Assembly (NCBI GenBank): GCA_026122225.1
Contig: JANEZZ010000522.1
Location: 434,001 to 498,000, forward strand
Direction: 5' to 3'
Source of the DNA: Heloderma charlesbogerti
Lineage: Eukaryota; Chordata; Lepidosauria; Squamata; Helodermatidae
DNA length: 64,000 bases
A program made the position numbers and the translations under genes. The notes under the pieces are model-generated. The model saw nothing but the letters and a program-made list of their open reading frames with translations, searched no databases and had not been told where the DNA came from. Below, piece after piece: positions 54,739 through 64,000 of this stretch (position 1 is its first letter; each line of letters opens with the position of its first letter).

Positions 54739-54966
54739 GGGTGCTTCCAAACTAAGAGCCCCTAGTGTTACCAATCAGTAGGCATTGTGCAGCTATTCCA
54801 TCTTTTCTTTCTTAACGGATTTTCTGTGGTAAGAGGTAAGATGGAGGAAGTAGTGAGAAAGCTTGAGAGGGTGACGAATTGAAGATGACAATGACTGGAT
54901 CCCAATTAAAATGCTATGAGGGAGGCAGGACAATGGCATCATAAAAGCCTCATCTGGAAGCATCCC
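54739..54966. mobile_element. MITE with GGGTGCTTCCA ends
   Basis: GGGTGCTTCCAAACTAAG and CCTCATCTGGAAGCATCCC are inverted 11-bp ends. 228 bp. No clear target duplication, superfamily unknown. Related words at 6318 and 24300. Confidence 0.65.
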
Positions 54967-54969
54967 ACG

Positions 54970-55460
54970 TTATACAAAAGCTGTCAATGAGTGTATGGGT
55001 GTGACTGTAACACCCTGGTATTATTTGATCAAGAGAAACAGTTCAGAACGGGTACATCAGTGGAATCCAATACTTACAAAAAAGCATGAGAAGAGGACAT
55101 AGGACTCCTCATAAGCTCAGAGAGAGAGAGAGAGAGAGAGCATGAGCGCGCACCATTGGATAAAACATCTGATGAATTCATTTTGTGCACACATTCAAGA
55201 GTCTGTTTTTAAGTTTTTATTATATTGGCATTTGACTCCAATTAAAATAAAAATAAATCTGCTAATAAGTACTGGAGAGCTTATAACGAAACACGTACTT
55301 TGTATCTCAAGTGCTGTACTTGCACAAAAATCCAACCATTTTGGAATAAGGTTCTAACTGAAATAGAAGATTACAGGTCAATATATTATTCATAATCCCA
55401 GGCTTAATATATTTAGATTCCATGCATGCCAGAGTGCTTTTGGGAAAAAGTTGATTACAC
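54970..55460. other. no gene; (GA)n at 55119-55140
   Basis: Eleven GA units; otherwise AT-rich and unrecognised. Confidence 0.6.
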
Positions 55461-55463
55461 TAT

Positions 55464-55541
55464 TACCACAGCTGCACTCTTACCTAGGAATAAGTCCCAT
55501 TGAACTAAGTGGGACCTCTGAGTAGACATGTATAGGATTGT
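55464..55541. mobile_element. Harbinger-like short MITE
   Basis: AGCTGCACTCTTACCTAGG and CATGTATAGGATTGTGCT are inverted. GTCCCATTGAACTAAGTGG in the centre is typical of the family. Confidence 0.65.
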
Positions 55542-55686
55542 GCTATAAGGGACCCTTTAAACATTACCTTATCAGTATAGGGACTGCTTTTCCATGAATG
55601 GATTCCATGTGACTGGGATAACATTTAAATGACCCAAATTCTTAGAGGTTGCTAAACATAGGGATCATTTACCATAATTTAAAAAT

Positions 55687-55702
55687 ACACACACACACAC
55701 AG
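55687..55702. repeat. (CA)n microsatellite
   Basis: Eight CA units. Confidence 0.85.
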
Positions 55703-55817
55703 AGTGTCTGGGAACTACTGCTGGAAAAATGACATATCAAATTGAGATATTCAAAGAGTCAAACCCACTTGGAAGAGTTTAAGACTAAGTGGTTCCTCTT
55801 TTTAAAAATAAAATTTG

Positions 55818-56186
55818 GGGAGGATGCAATCCGAAATGCACCACATAGATATCTGTTCTCTTTTGCAGCTAGACAGCCGATTTTGGCTGTCTAACCGGGG
55901 TGCCTCAGAGCAGGGGACGGACGGACGGACGGTGCATAGGAAGCATCATACTGGCTTTTCAGCGGTCCTCTCCCTGCCTCCAGGAATACCTTTTTTTTGT
56001 CACTCCGTGCTGCTCTTCCGAGCGAGGAGCCAGGGACAACCCACGCCTCCTATGAGGTGGCTGGGGAAGGGGCGGGGTGTCAGATTTCTGGGAACCAAGC
56101 TTGAAATGCTGGCTCTGAGTTCGGTTCCCATAAACCGAAAAATCCTATGGCCATCTAGATGCTGTCTAGTGCCATAGGACTGCGGC
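55818..56186. mobile_element. long GCAATCCTAT-family element, copy 2, end cut by an LTR
   Basis: Left region AGGATGCAATCCGAAATGC, then GCAGCTAGACAGCCGATTTT. Right region CCTATGGCCATCTAGATGC and GTGCCATAGGACTGCGGC. The final CCCTAA of the element is displaced to 57410-57416 by the LTR insertion. Contains (GGAC)4 at about 55914-55932. Confidence 0.7.
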
Positions 56187-57407
56187 TGTCAGGTTTCCCG
56201 ATTCCCCCAGCACACATGCTCAGGCAATCTGACACCGGACACCCAAATCCGTGAGATTTCTTTATTGCACAGAATCCCATGGCAAAAGCTTAATGGTTAC
56301 ACTCTTCAGAAATCATATAGCTGATGGTCAGTAGCTATAGGATCTATGTAATTCCAGAACAGTCTAAAGCTAAACACTACTACCGTGACTGAGATCCTCA
56401 TCAACGTGGTTTCTCCGTTGCCATCTCCACAATCCTGAACACAAGGGAAGGGACTCTGGATTCCTGAGTACCTAACCCAGACAATCCTTTCATGGGGTTC
56501 CAACCCCACACATGGAAAGGGAATGATTCCTGGAATGAACCCATCAGGCAATCAAGGGATAACTTCTTGAAAGTCCTAAATAACCCACACCCATAGAGAG
56601 TCCAACTTTGAATCTTTGGTTGATAACTCCAGGCTACATGGTCAAGGCCCATCAAGATCAAAGGAAGGGCATGCCCATACAAACAACAAGTTCCAGGCCA
56701 CTGCTTTCACATTGGCAACTCCACACTGCATGAGTTCTGGCAGAGGGAAGTCCAAAAGTTGTAGCTCAAACCCAGCCTGCCGTACAGTGAGCTGACTACA
56801 AACACAAACACACAATCCACAGCAACAAGAGTTCAAGTCTATGAAAGGCCTCACAGTACTTTTCATGGCAAGTCCTTAACAATCCAAAGTTCCAGTCCAT
56901 GTGCAGAGTGCCTCCAAAAGCCCAGACAATGATGGATCCAAACAGAGAAGGCTTCAGGCAATGAAGCTGAGATGTTCCTAGCAAAGGCTCTTCACCTTTG
57001 CATTAGCTTAAAAGGGAAGGCATGACTGTAAGACACCCCCTCCGAATCCCTCGACTGACAAAGGCCTTTAGCCTTTCAGCAAGCCTGCTGTCTAAATAGG
57101 GCGTCACTGCTCAGCCCTCCAGAAGCGATGCTTCAACCTGGGCAACCCTTCCGCAAACCCCACCCCACCTTTGTCAGGTTCTCATGGACAGCTTCCAGCC
57201 TCTCTGCCCACCAAGGCCAGACCAGCAGGTGGACAGGGAGTTGGGTGACTCCCCCTGGCTCTGCTCTGAGAACACTGACAGAGATGAGCTCACACAGACA
57301 CTGGCATTCCAGAAGCTGAATAGGCCCAAGCCTTTCCAGGCTACTTCTGATCAAATCCTAGCTGTAACCTACAAGGCCCACTGCAGTACTGAAGCTGATC
57401 CCTGACA
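56187..57407 (-). mobile_element. solo LTR candidate (1.22 kb)
   Basis: Plus-strand ends TGTCAGG and CCTGACA give the TG...CA structure. On the minus strand an AATAAA lies about 75 nt before the 3' end (plus-strand TTTATT near 56258), placing U3 at the right and R/U5 at the left. Flanks GCGGC and GCGCC agree at four of five bases, and the neighbouring MITE is restored if the LTR is removed. No primer-binding site, gag or pol nearby, so it is solo. Open frames within it are not viral genes. Confidence 0.65.
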
Positions 57408-57416
57408 GCGCCCTAA

Positions 57417-57608
57417 GGGTGCAATCCTATTCATGTTTAGGATGGGTTCCTTGGAGGAAAAAGGGTGGGATAAAAATGCAATCAATCAATCAATCAATGT
57501 TTAGACAGAAAAAAGTCCTACACCTCCCAGCATTCCCCAGCCAGCATATGTAGGACATATGTAGCTGGAAGTTGTAGGACTTATTTCTGCCTAAACATGC
57601 ATAGGACC
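57417..57608. mobile_element. Harbinger-like foldback MITE interrupted by a SINE stub
   Basis: GGGTGCAATCCTATTCATG and AACATGCATAGGACC are the arms. AAAAGTCCTACACCTCCCAG and GTTGTAGGACTTATTTCTGC pair as the inner arms. The 56-bp insert at 57441-57496 is a retroposed SINE 3' end. Confidence 0.8.
57441..57496 (+). mobile_element. 56-bp truncated family-A SINE 3' end with 8-bp TSD
   Basis: GGGTTCCTTGGAGGAAAAAG and GGTGGGATAAAAATGC match the 3' end of the SINE at 2150-2390, then (AATC)n. ATGTTTAG flanks both sides (57433-57440 and 57497-57504). Confidence 0.85.
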
Positions 57609-57700
57609 TCCTAAAAATGCTTTATTTCAGCAATGCCATTTGATTTCAACCACCAAGAAGTATGCAACCTTTATTTAGTAGTAGTAGTTAAATACTATTA

Positions 57701-58202
57701 GGGTGCAATCCTATCCAGATAGGCGGCTGCCTCTGAACTCGGAGACGACCGCCTATCCAATGCAGGGTAGGAGAAGCACAGAGGGGATTGTTCCCTCTGC
57801 ACTCCTCCTGCCCTGCATTTTCGGCTAGACAGCCGATTGCAGCTGTCTGGCCGCAGGAGGGTGGAGCCGGGGAGGAGGCTGCTGTATGACACATCTGACT
57901 TGGATTCCTAAATTGAGCAGGGGGTTGGACTCGATGGCCTTGTAGGCCCCTTCCAACCCTACGATTCTATGATTGTATGATTCTATGATGTGTCCTACAG
58001 GCATTTCTGCCTGCCCCACCCCAGAACACCCCCCAGACACACCCCTTTTCAGCTGCTCTGTGCTCCTTTTGCGACAGTGGAGAATGGGGCTGTTCCGCAC
58101 TGCCTCCGAGCCAGCGCGGAAGTGAGGGGGGGTGTCAGTTGCTAGAAAACAAGATATCCTATGGCCGTCTAGCTGCTGTCTAGCAGCCATAGGATTGCTC
58201 TC
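57701..58202. mobile_element. long GCAATCCTAT-family element, copy 3, with CR1 insert
   Basis: GGGTGCAATCCTATCCAGAT after TTA (57698-57700), and CAGCCATAGGATTGCTCTC at the right. Subterminal AGACAGCCGATTGCAGCTG and GCCGTCTAGCTGCTGTCTAG are inverted. A CR1 3' fragment (57895-57989) lies in the middle, between TGACACAT and ATGTGTCC. Confidence 0.8.
57895..57989 (+). mobile_element. CR1 LINE 3' terminus, nested
   Basis: TGACTTGGATTCCTAAATTG, GGCCTTGTAGGCCCCTTCC, and ATTCTATGATTGTATGATTC with several TCTATGA units at the end. 95 bp inside a MITE. Confidence 0.85.
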
Positions 58203-58444
58203 TTTGTGTCATGAGAAGTTTCCAGCAGTCCTTGAACACCGGTGAATGGAAGCCAATACAAAATCTTTGCTATAATTGCTTGGGATGGAGCCAGATTAGG
58301 AAGGAGAACTCAGGAAACAGAGAGCCCAGAGAGAAAAGACCACCAAAGAACAAGGTGCAACTGTGAGCTTCTTCTTGGGACAATGCTGAGGAATTAAAAG
58401 CAGGCACAAGCGTGAGAGTCTGACTTCTCCCCTGCCACTAAATC

Positions 58445-58690
58445 AGGGGTAGGCAAGACACAGCCCGTGGGCCACATGAGGCCCCTCACCACCAAGATTC
58501 ATGGTGCTGACAAAGAAATCAGTGGTTTACCACTACGGAGCAGTAAATAGGTCAAATTTACCTTTTTCTCAAGCTAAATTTGACCTATTTGCCACCATCT
58601 TTTTTCCACTGGTGGCATGGCGGTTGCAGGAGTGTGCCTGTGGGGGGGTGTAAAAATGCCCCCCAGATGCCCCGAGGTTTCCCACCCCTC
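58445..58690. mobile_element. hAT-like MITE (CAGGGGTAGGCAAGAC family)
   Basis: CAGGGGTAGGCAAGACACAG and CCGAGGTTTCCCACCCCTC are imperfect inverted ends. CAGTAAATAGGTCAAATTTA and AAGCTAAATTTGACCTATTT form an internal hairpin. Target duplication not clear. Confidence 0.65.
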
Positions 58691-58699
58691 TAATAAATA

Positions 58700-59640
58700 A
58701 GTCTGATCCATCTTTATTCTTTGCCACTGGGAGGAGAGAACAGGAGCCACGCATGCTTAATTTCCTCCATATGTGCTCTTCTGCTTTGCGTGTATTCTTT
58801 TTCTATCAGGAGCTTTCTGTTCCTAAATGTGCTATGCTACTATGCTTAAAGAAACTAATTGATTTGTGAACCTTTCATCTGGAGTGCATGGTTGCTCTCT
58901 GTTTCACTGTAATCTAAAAGAACCTGTGGCAGCTATAGTTGCTTTCCAGAGGGCATTGCAGTGTTGCCTATCTGATCTATGCAGACACCTGGAGGACCAG
59001 AAAAGGGATTTAAGGAACTAAGTACTTTTTTACTTTAGAACTAAAACAGCTCAGGAGGATGCCTTTAGCAGGAGCAGCCAACAGAACTCTATGACCCTTG
59101 AAGAGGGCCAGAAAGCAGAACTCTGCTGCTAAGCAGACAGATGGGGGGAAGTGGGGAAGGAACTGTGCCATTACCTAGCAAAGATTAAGGAATCACATGA
59201 AGCACATAAGGGATTGGATTAAACAGCTTATAGAATTAAGGACTTCCAACAGCTCAACTAACCCACTGGAAATGGTTACGGCATAGGGTTGTCCCTACAT
59301 TTTGACACTATTGTTCCAAGTACCATACATTATCATTTGGATACATTTTTCAGCAGGAAAAGTATTTTCCTATGTCAATTTCCAGCTGCTTCTGCTTCTG
59401 GGACATTTGTCACGTCCAAGTGTTGCTATGCACAAGTTTTAAACTTCTGGTATGCCCCTGCAAACTATACTCTGTGAAGGTGTGCTCAAAGCCAAATCCT
59501 GCCATGGCAACAGCAGCACACGACACCATGGTATTTGTCTTTTGCATGATTTGGGGAAGTTGCCCTCCCACATGGAGAGAAACTGCAAGGGTTGCATACC
59601 AGGGAATATGCACTCCATCTGTGCCCCTACACTTTCCATG
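58700..59640. other. no recognised feature
   Basis: No supported gene. The frames at 59372-59761 overlap into the LINE and are incidental. Confidence 0.4.
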
Positions 59641-59649
59641 CAGGCTCCA

Positions 59650-60960
59650 TAAGAACATAAGAAGAGCTGTGCTGGATCAGACCAAGGGTCCATCTAGTCC
59701 AGCATTCTGTTCACACAGTGGCCAACCAGCTGTCAACTGGGAACCCACAAGCAGGGCATGAGTGCAACAGCACCCTCCTACCTATGTTCCCCAGCAACTA
59801 GTGTACACAGGCTCACTGACTATGGTACTAGAGGTAGCACATAGCCATCAGGGCTAGTAGCCATTGATAGCCTTTTCCTCGAGGAATTTGTCCAGCGCCC
59901 TTTTAAAGCCATCCAAATTGGGGGCCATCACTAAATCCTGTGGTAGTGAATTCCATAATTTAACTCTGCACTGTGTGAAGAAGTAATTCCTTTTATCTGT
60001 CCTGAATCTCCCACCAACCAGCTTCATAGAATGACCCCAGGTTCTAGTATTTTGAGAGAGGGAGAAAAATGTCTCCCTATCCACATTCTCCACACCATGC
60101 ATCATTTTGTACACCTCTGTCATGTTTCCCCTTACCCTCCTTTTTTCCAAGCTAAACAATCCCAGCTGTTGTAACCTTCCCTCATAAGGAAGACGCTCCA
60201 GCCCCTTGATCATTTTTGGGTGCAATCCTATCAAGATAGGCGGCCGCCTCCGAACTCAGAGGCGACTGCCTATCCAAAGGAAGGCAGAAGAGGCACCGGG
60301 GGGGGGGGATCATTCCCTCTGCGTCTCTCCTGCCCTGCTATTTTTCGCTAGACAGCTGTTTTTGGCTGTCTAGCCGTTGGGGGGGGGGCCACCGGGAGAG
60401 GAAGCTGCCATATGACACTTTGGATGTGTCATAGGTGCAGCTCCGCTCTCTCTGCCCCAGAACGCCCCTTTTCAGTCACTCCATGCTCCTCTTCTGAGTG
60501 CAGAGGATGGGGCTTCTCTGCGCTGCCTCCGAGGCGTGCGGATGAGGGGGGAGGTTGGTATTCCGGGAACAGCGTCTAGTGGCCATAGGATTACTCCCTT
60601 GGTTGCTCTTTCCTGAGCATTTCCAGCTCTTCCTTTTTTAGGTGTGGTGACCAGAACTGTACACAGTATTCCAAGTGTGGCTGCACCATAGATTTGTATA
60701 GAGGCAGTATGATATTGGCAGTTTTATTCTGAATTCCTTTTCTAATTATGCCTAACATGGAGTTCTCTTTTTTACAGCGGCCGCACAGTGGGTTGACATC
60801 TTCATTGAACTGTCCTCCGCAACCCCAAAATCTCTTTCCTGGCTGGTCACCGCTAGCTCAGATCCCATCAGGCTATACTTTAAGTTGGGATTTTTTGCCC
60901 AAATGTGCATCACGTTACACTTGCTTACACTGAACCGCATTTGCCATTTAGATGCCTAAC
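59650..60960 (-). mobile_element. L3/CR1-like LINE, ORF2 C-terminus and 3' end, reverse
   Basis: Minus-strand translation, N to C: SVSKCNVMHIWAKNPNLKYS, DFGVAEDSSMKMSTHCAAAV (60752-60940), then after the MITE MIKGLERLPYEGRLQQLGLF, GGRFRTDKRNYFFTQCRVKL and WNSLPQDLVMAPNLDGFKRA. These are the typical end of CR1-clade ORF2, downstream of the RT core. The 3' untranslated end includes the GTTCCCAGTTGACAGCTGG region and finishes at CTTATGTTCTTATGG. 5'-truncated and interrupted, so inactive. Confidence 0.9.
60218..60598. mobile_element. long GCAATCCTAT-family element, copy 4, inside LINE
   Basis: GGGTGCAATCCTATCAAGAT and GGCCATAGGATTACTCCC are inverted. Flanks TTT and TTG. CR1 coding sequence is continuous on both sides (ATGATCAAGGGGCTGG on one side and AAGAGCAACC on the other), which fixes the boundaries. 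381 bp, non-coding. Confidence 0.85.
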
Positions 60961-61025
60961 AGTGGACTTTAAAGTGCATGAGAATTGGGGCATGTGATCT
61001 CGCTACTGACAAGCTCTAAGTTCTA

Positions 61026-61363
61026 AAAAGGTAAAGGTGTCCCCAACCAGTCGTGTCCGACTCTAGGGTGCGGTGCTCATCCCCATTTCTAAGCTGAAGA
61101 GCCAGCGCTGTCCAAAGACGCTTCCGTGGTCATGTGGCCGGCATGACTGAACACTGAGGTGCATGGAACGCTGTTACCTTTCCCGCCGAGGCGGTACCTA
61201 TTTATCTACTTGCAATTTCTTGCTTTCGAACTGCTAGGTTGGCAGGAGCTGGGACTGAAGATGGGAGCTCACTCCGTCACGCGGCACTCGGGTCTCGAAC
61301 TGCTGACCTGCCGACCTTCCAGTCTGCAGTTCAGCGTCTTAACCACTAAGCCACCGCGGCCTT
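61026..61363 (-). mobile_element. Sauria-type SINE, full length, 11-bp TSD
   Basis: Minus strand: GGCCGCGGTGGCTTAGTGG tRNA-like head, B-box AGTTCGAGACC (plus 61291-61301), the CTAGCAGTTCGAAAGCAAG and GTAACAGCGTTCCATGC body, CATGCCGGCCACATGACC, then the Bov-B-like AGTCGGACACGACTGG and a GGGGACACCTTTACCTTTT tail. TCTAAGTTCTA flanks both ends (61015-61025 and 61364-61374). Sauria SINEs are known from squamates and are thought to use Bov-B machinery, which fits the Bov-B copies here. Confidence 0.95.
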
Positions 61364-61379
61364 TCTAAGTTCTAGCACA

Positions 61380-61945
61380 TCTCTGAAGGCTGAAACTGTG
61401 AACCAAAGTAACCTTACTGGCTTCAGCATGCCTACTACAATATACAGGAAGTTTAAATTATAGACACTTAGCGGTAGAGAGACAGAAAAAATCACCACTC
61501 TACAAAAGGCAAGGGAGACAAACAAGAGAAACTTTTTAGAAACAAAAACAAGTTTTACCAGGTTTGTGCTTTGCTCTTCTTCCCATTTCTCCTGCTATTT
61601 TACCGATAATTTATTTTTACATATAAAGTTTATATGTATAAAACACCCTCCCTCAAATATGTTTCTAGGATAGGTCATATTGGGGAGGGGGGTTGTTGAA
61701 GAGAATATCATAGAAATAAAATAAGCAATCATACAATAATAGAAGAATAGAAGTAGCAGTAGTTAAAGCAACTGACCTCAAAAAGGCTGGGAGAATTTGA
61801 AAAGGTATCTGCCTAACACCAAATGGATAACAGTGTAGGATCCACGCAAGTTTCTCTGAGGAAGGAGGAATATCCTCGTCATGGCATCTTCTTCCTAAAG
61901 AGCATGGACTGTGGGAAATACAGTATTTTGACCTACACAGCCCCA
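61380..61945. other. no recognised feature
   Basis: AT-rich, no supported feature. Confidence 0.4.
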
Positions 61946-61954
61946 TGAGAGTAG

Positions 61955-62080
61955 TTCTTTGTGGTCTAGTGAATAAAATCTATGCATTCTGATCCCAGCC
62001 CAGCCATTAATTCATTGGATGGTTTTTCATCCAGGGTTCCTTTTCTGTAAAATAGGAACAATTGTGGCTTTTTAGACAGG
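61955..62080 (+). mobile_element. MIR-like tRNA-SINE remnant
   Basis: TTTGTGGTCTAGTGAATAA, TTCTGATCCCAGCCCAGCC and CCTTTTCTGTAAAATAGGAAC follow the order of a MIR-type SINE (head, B-box zone, and the CTGTAAAATGGG-like core). Confidence 0.55.
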
Positions 62081-62440
62081 GAGGTTTTGACAATTCACAA
62101 CATTAAAAAAACAACTACAACCCTCTTTGCAGTATTATGTTAAATCATTAATTGTGCTTCTTATATTAATTTCAGAAGAGATTAGGTAGGCGCAGATGTT
62201 AATTGCTATCGAGAGTTCTCCTCCGAAAGGAATGGTCTACCACCCACCCTGAGCTTTAGGGATATCTTTCCAAGGAAGGATGACTTATTCAGAAAGCAGC
62301 TGATTGAGCAGCCATGGGTCATGTTGGGTCATGTGCCTGAAGGCAGTTTACAGAGCTGCAGAAGCACAGATGTAGTCTGAACATTAGACTTTAATGTAAG
62401 AACTAACGTACTAGGGTAGTGAATGATACTACCCTAAGAC

Positions 62441-62515
62441 AGCCTTCCCCAACCTGGTGCCCTGCAGATGTGTTGGACTACAACTCCCATAATCCCCAGC
62501 CAGGTGCCCTATGGA
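62441..62515. mobile_element. CAGATG hairpin MITE, partial
   Basis: CAGCCTTCCCCAACCTGGTG, CAGATGTGTTGGACTACAAC and CTCCCATAATCCCCAGCC form the left arm. The right arm is replaced by GGTGCCCTATGGATGTG. Confidence 0.7.
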
Positions 62516-62639
62516 TGTGTGGAAAGAATTCAACAGGAAAGAAATTGTGGGACAAATAAGCAAAGCAACAACTTAAGGCCGATAAGAGAGCCTCAAAGCA
62601 TGAATTTCTATCCACTTCCCTTTCATTTGGAAGCAAACT

Positions 62640-62912
62640 GAGATTGCTCTAATACAAGCGTAAGGCACCAGCATCACTCAGCCAAATTTCAGGCAGTTGT
62701 AATTTCATTTGTTCTGCAGAGGTAGGTTACCACAGAAAGAGAGGAATAAGGCAGCAGAGAGAGCGCTCTATATAATCCAGCCTGGCCTACTGCTGCTCTG
62801 ACTCCACCCACTTTTGCCTCTAGCTCCACCCACTGCCAACATATGGCTCCCAACAGATTACCACTAAAGGAATGTGGCTTGCGACAGAAAAAAACGGTTT
62901 TCCATCCCTGTC
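62640..62912. mobile_element. possible hAT-like element, one end
   Basis: The right end GGTTTTCCATCCCTG has the reversed CAGGGATGG look, with GACTCCACCCACTTTTGCC and AGCTCCACCCACTGCC inside. The left end is not clear. Confidence 0.35.
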
Positions 62913-62957
62913 CTAATAGGTATTTATTCATTTATTTACAACATTTATATACTGCTC

Positions 62958-63601
62958 TGTCACGTTCCTTCCTCCTCTCTCTTCATAATCAGCACATTCC
63001 AGGAAACAAAGCTTCAGGCCAACGCTACTGTATGTATTAGTCGCTACTGTATTAGTCAAGCTTTAGTCAAGCTACTGTATTAGTCAATTGACAAGCTTCT
63101 TTACAAATGCAGATTCTAGGAAACTCTCAGACTGCATAGAACCAGCTAATCCACACATCTACGAATATCAGTAGAGGACAGGAAGTGGAAGCTAGAGAAG
63201 TTGCCAGCAGCCTGGGCATGAAATTCGTGGCCAGACTTGCTTCGCAGGGATGCCCCTCCCTTAGGGTGGCTCCCTCCTACGTTGGCTTCCATGAGTGGCC
63301 AACCTAGTGCAGCATCTGGGCCCTGCCCCTAACTTTTCTGCTTCGCTTTGGGATGGACCCTAGCCTCCCTCAAGTCACGCCCCTCTCCCTCCTCCTCCTC
63401 TCCCTCCAAACTTGAGCTGTCATGGCTGAGGAATGGGGGAACAGTTCAGGCTGGGCTATCTCTGTGTCAAGGTCTTGGGAGGAAAGTCTTGCCGCATCTG
63501 GGCTCACTAGGGAGGCTGCCTCCCTCTATTCTTGCTGTTCCCATTCTGATTCCGAATCTGAGCTTCCAAACATTTCCACATGCTCAGATTCATTCCTGAC
63601 A
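62958..63601. mobile_element. solo LTR candidate (644 bp), perfect 5-bp TSD
   Basis: Ends TGTCACG and CCTGACA (TG...CA). TGCTC flanks both sides (62953-62957 and 63602-63606). Inside, TACTGTATTAGTC occurs several times near 63025-63085. No AATAAA is obvious on either strand, so orientation is uncertain. The minus start TGTCAGGAATG resembles that of the LTR at 56187-57407. No internal retroviral or gypsy genes. Confidence 0.65.
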
Positions 63602-63719
63602 TGCTCCACATCTAAACCAATTCTAGAGTGGTGAACAATAAGAGATAAGATGATGAAAAGATAAAAAGAAAAAAAATATTAAAATTATTCTTTTAAACAA
63701 TAGAATTCCAATAAAAAAC

Positions 63720-64000
63720 AAGGCTGGTCAGTCAAGGAAGGGTTCCTAGAACAGAGCTGTTTTCAGGAGGCGCTGGAAACAACACTGTGTTAGTGCCTGC
63801 CCGACCTCCAGAGGCAGGGAGTTCCATAGAAAGGGGCCACCACACTGAAGGCTCTTCTCCAAGTGGACTCCAATTGGGCCATAGGTCCATGCAGAACCAC
63901 CAGGAGCATGCCCTCTGATGACCTCAGTGACCATGCAGGTTGGTAAGGGAGAATGCGCTCTCTTAGGTATCCTGGTCCCAGGTTGTCTAGGGCTTTGTAC
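63720..64000 (-). repeat. unassigned interspersed repeat, runs off the window
   Basis: GGCAGGGAGTTCCATAGAAAG, GGGCCACCACACTGAAGGC and CCAGGTTGTCTAGGGCTTTG match shorter words at 19125 and 29880. I know this as a common reptile repeat but cannot name it. The 62-codon reverse frame at 63746-63934 lies within it. Confidence 0.5.

Noticed and set aside
56187..57407. Endogenous retrovirus with genes
   Set aside because: Only an LTR-like unit is present. No gag, pol or env similarity seen in any frame within or beside it.

Overview
The window looks like non-coding nuclear DNA of a squamate reptile (lizard or snake). I base this on the repeat content: Bov-B LINE copies carrying the RTE-type reverse transcriptase, a Sauria-type SINE whose end resembles the Bov-B tail, several CR1/L3-like LINE 3' ends, two tRNA-derived SINE families, and many short inverted-repeat DNA transposons (hAT-like with 8-bp target duplications, Harbinger-like with TTA duplications). 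I see no operons, no bacterial or viral genes, no tRNA or rRNA genes and no CRISPR array. I found no host protein-coding exon I would defend. The only sizeable protein reading frames with recognisable content are LINE reverse transcriptase remnants.

Layout. 1-9.7 kb: microsatellites, a hAT-like MITE at 1.07 kb, a tRNA-SINE at 2.15 kb, a 444-bp hAT-like element at 3.43 kb with 7/8 target duplication, two copies (4.9 and 7.75 kb) of a MITE full of AACCCATGG-type palindromes, and a nested hAT pair at 6.8-7.2 kb. 11-26 kb: hairpin hAT-like MITEs, CR1 fragments, a short Bov-B 3' end (17.8 kb), a (CG)n tract (18.23 kb), SINEs interrupted by CR1, and a decayed direct repeat (24.3/25.0 kb). 25.8-26.7 kb: first large copy of a palindrome-array hAT-like element. 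27.2-28.5 kb: the single CpG island, the best candidate for a host gene promoter. 29-45 kb: older repeats, a near-perfect 68-nt foldback (35.7 kb), a tRNA-SINE, a Harbinger-like MITE split by a Bov-B stub (37.1 kb), a 1.36-kb Bov-B with 11-bp target duplication (38.8 kb) and a 755-bp hAT-like element (41.7 kb). 45.6-52.2 kb: a nested stack, in which an outer hAT-like element holds a 4.2-kb hAT-like element, which holds an 851-bp palindrome-array element and a SINE; the outer element also holds a 1.85-kb Bov-B. 52.4-64 kb: more hAT/Harbinger-like elements, two solo LTR candidates (56.19-57.41 and 62.96-63.60 kb), a reverse-strand L3/CR1-like LINE split by a MITE, and the Sauria SINE.

Most interesting signal: a family of non-autonomous hAT-like elements (47055-47905, 25819-26661 and a shorter relative at 6838-7151) with TAGGGATGTACGAAA-type ends. 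In the two large copies the interior is an alternating array of two different long palindromes: one centred on TACGTAAATATTTACGTA, one on GCAAATGGCGGCCGCCATTTGC-like arms. One copy has a perfect 8-bp target duplication. Five of the six ends examined also carry an outward-facing AGGTAAG/AGGTGAG splice-donor-like motif. Family names below rest on recognition by eye; no database search was possible.
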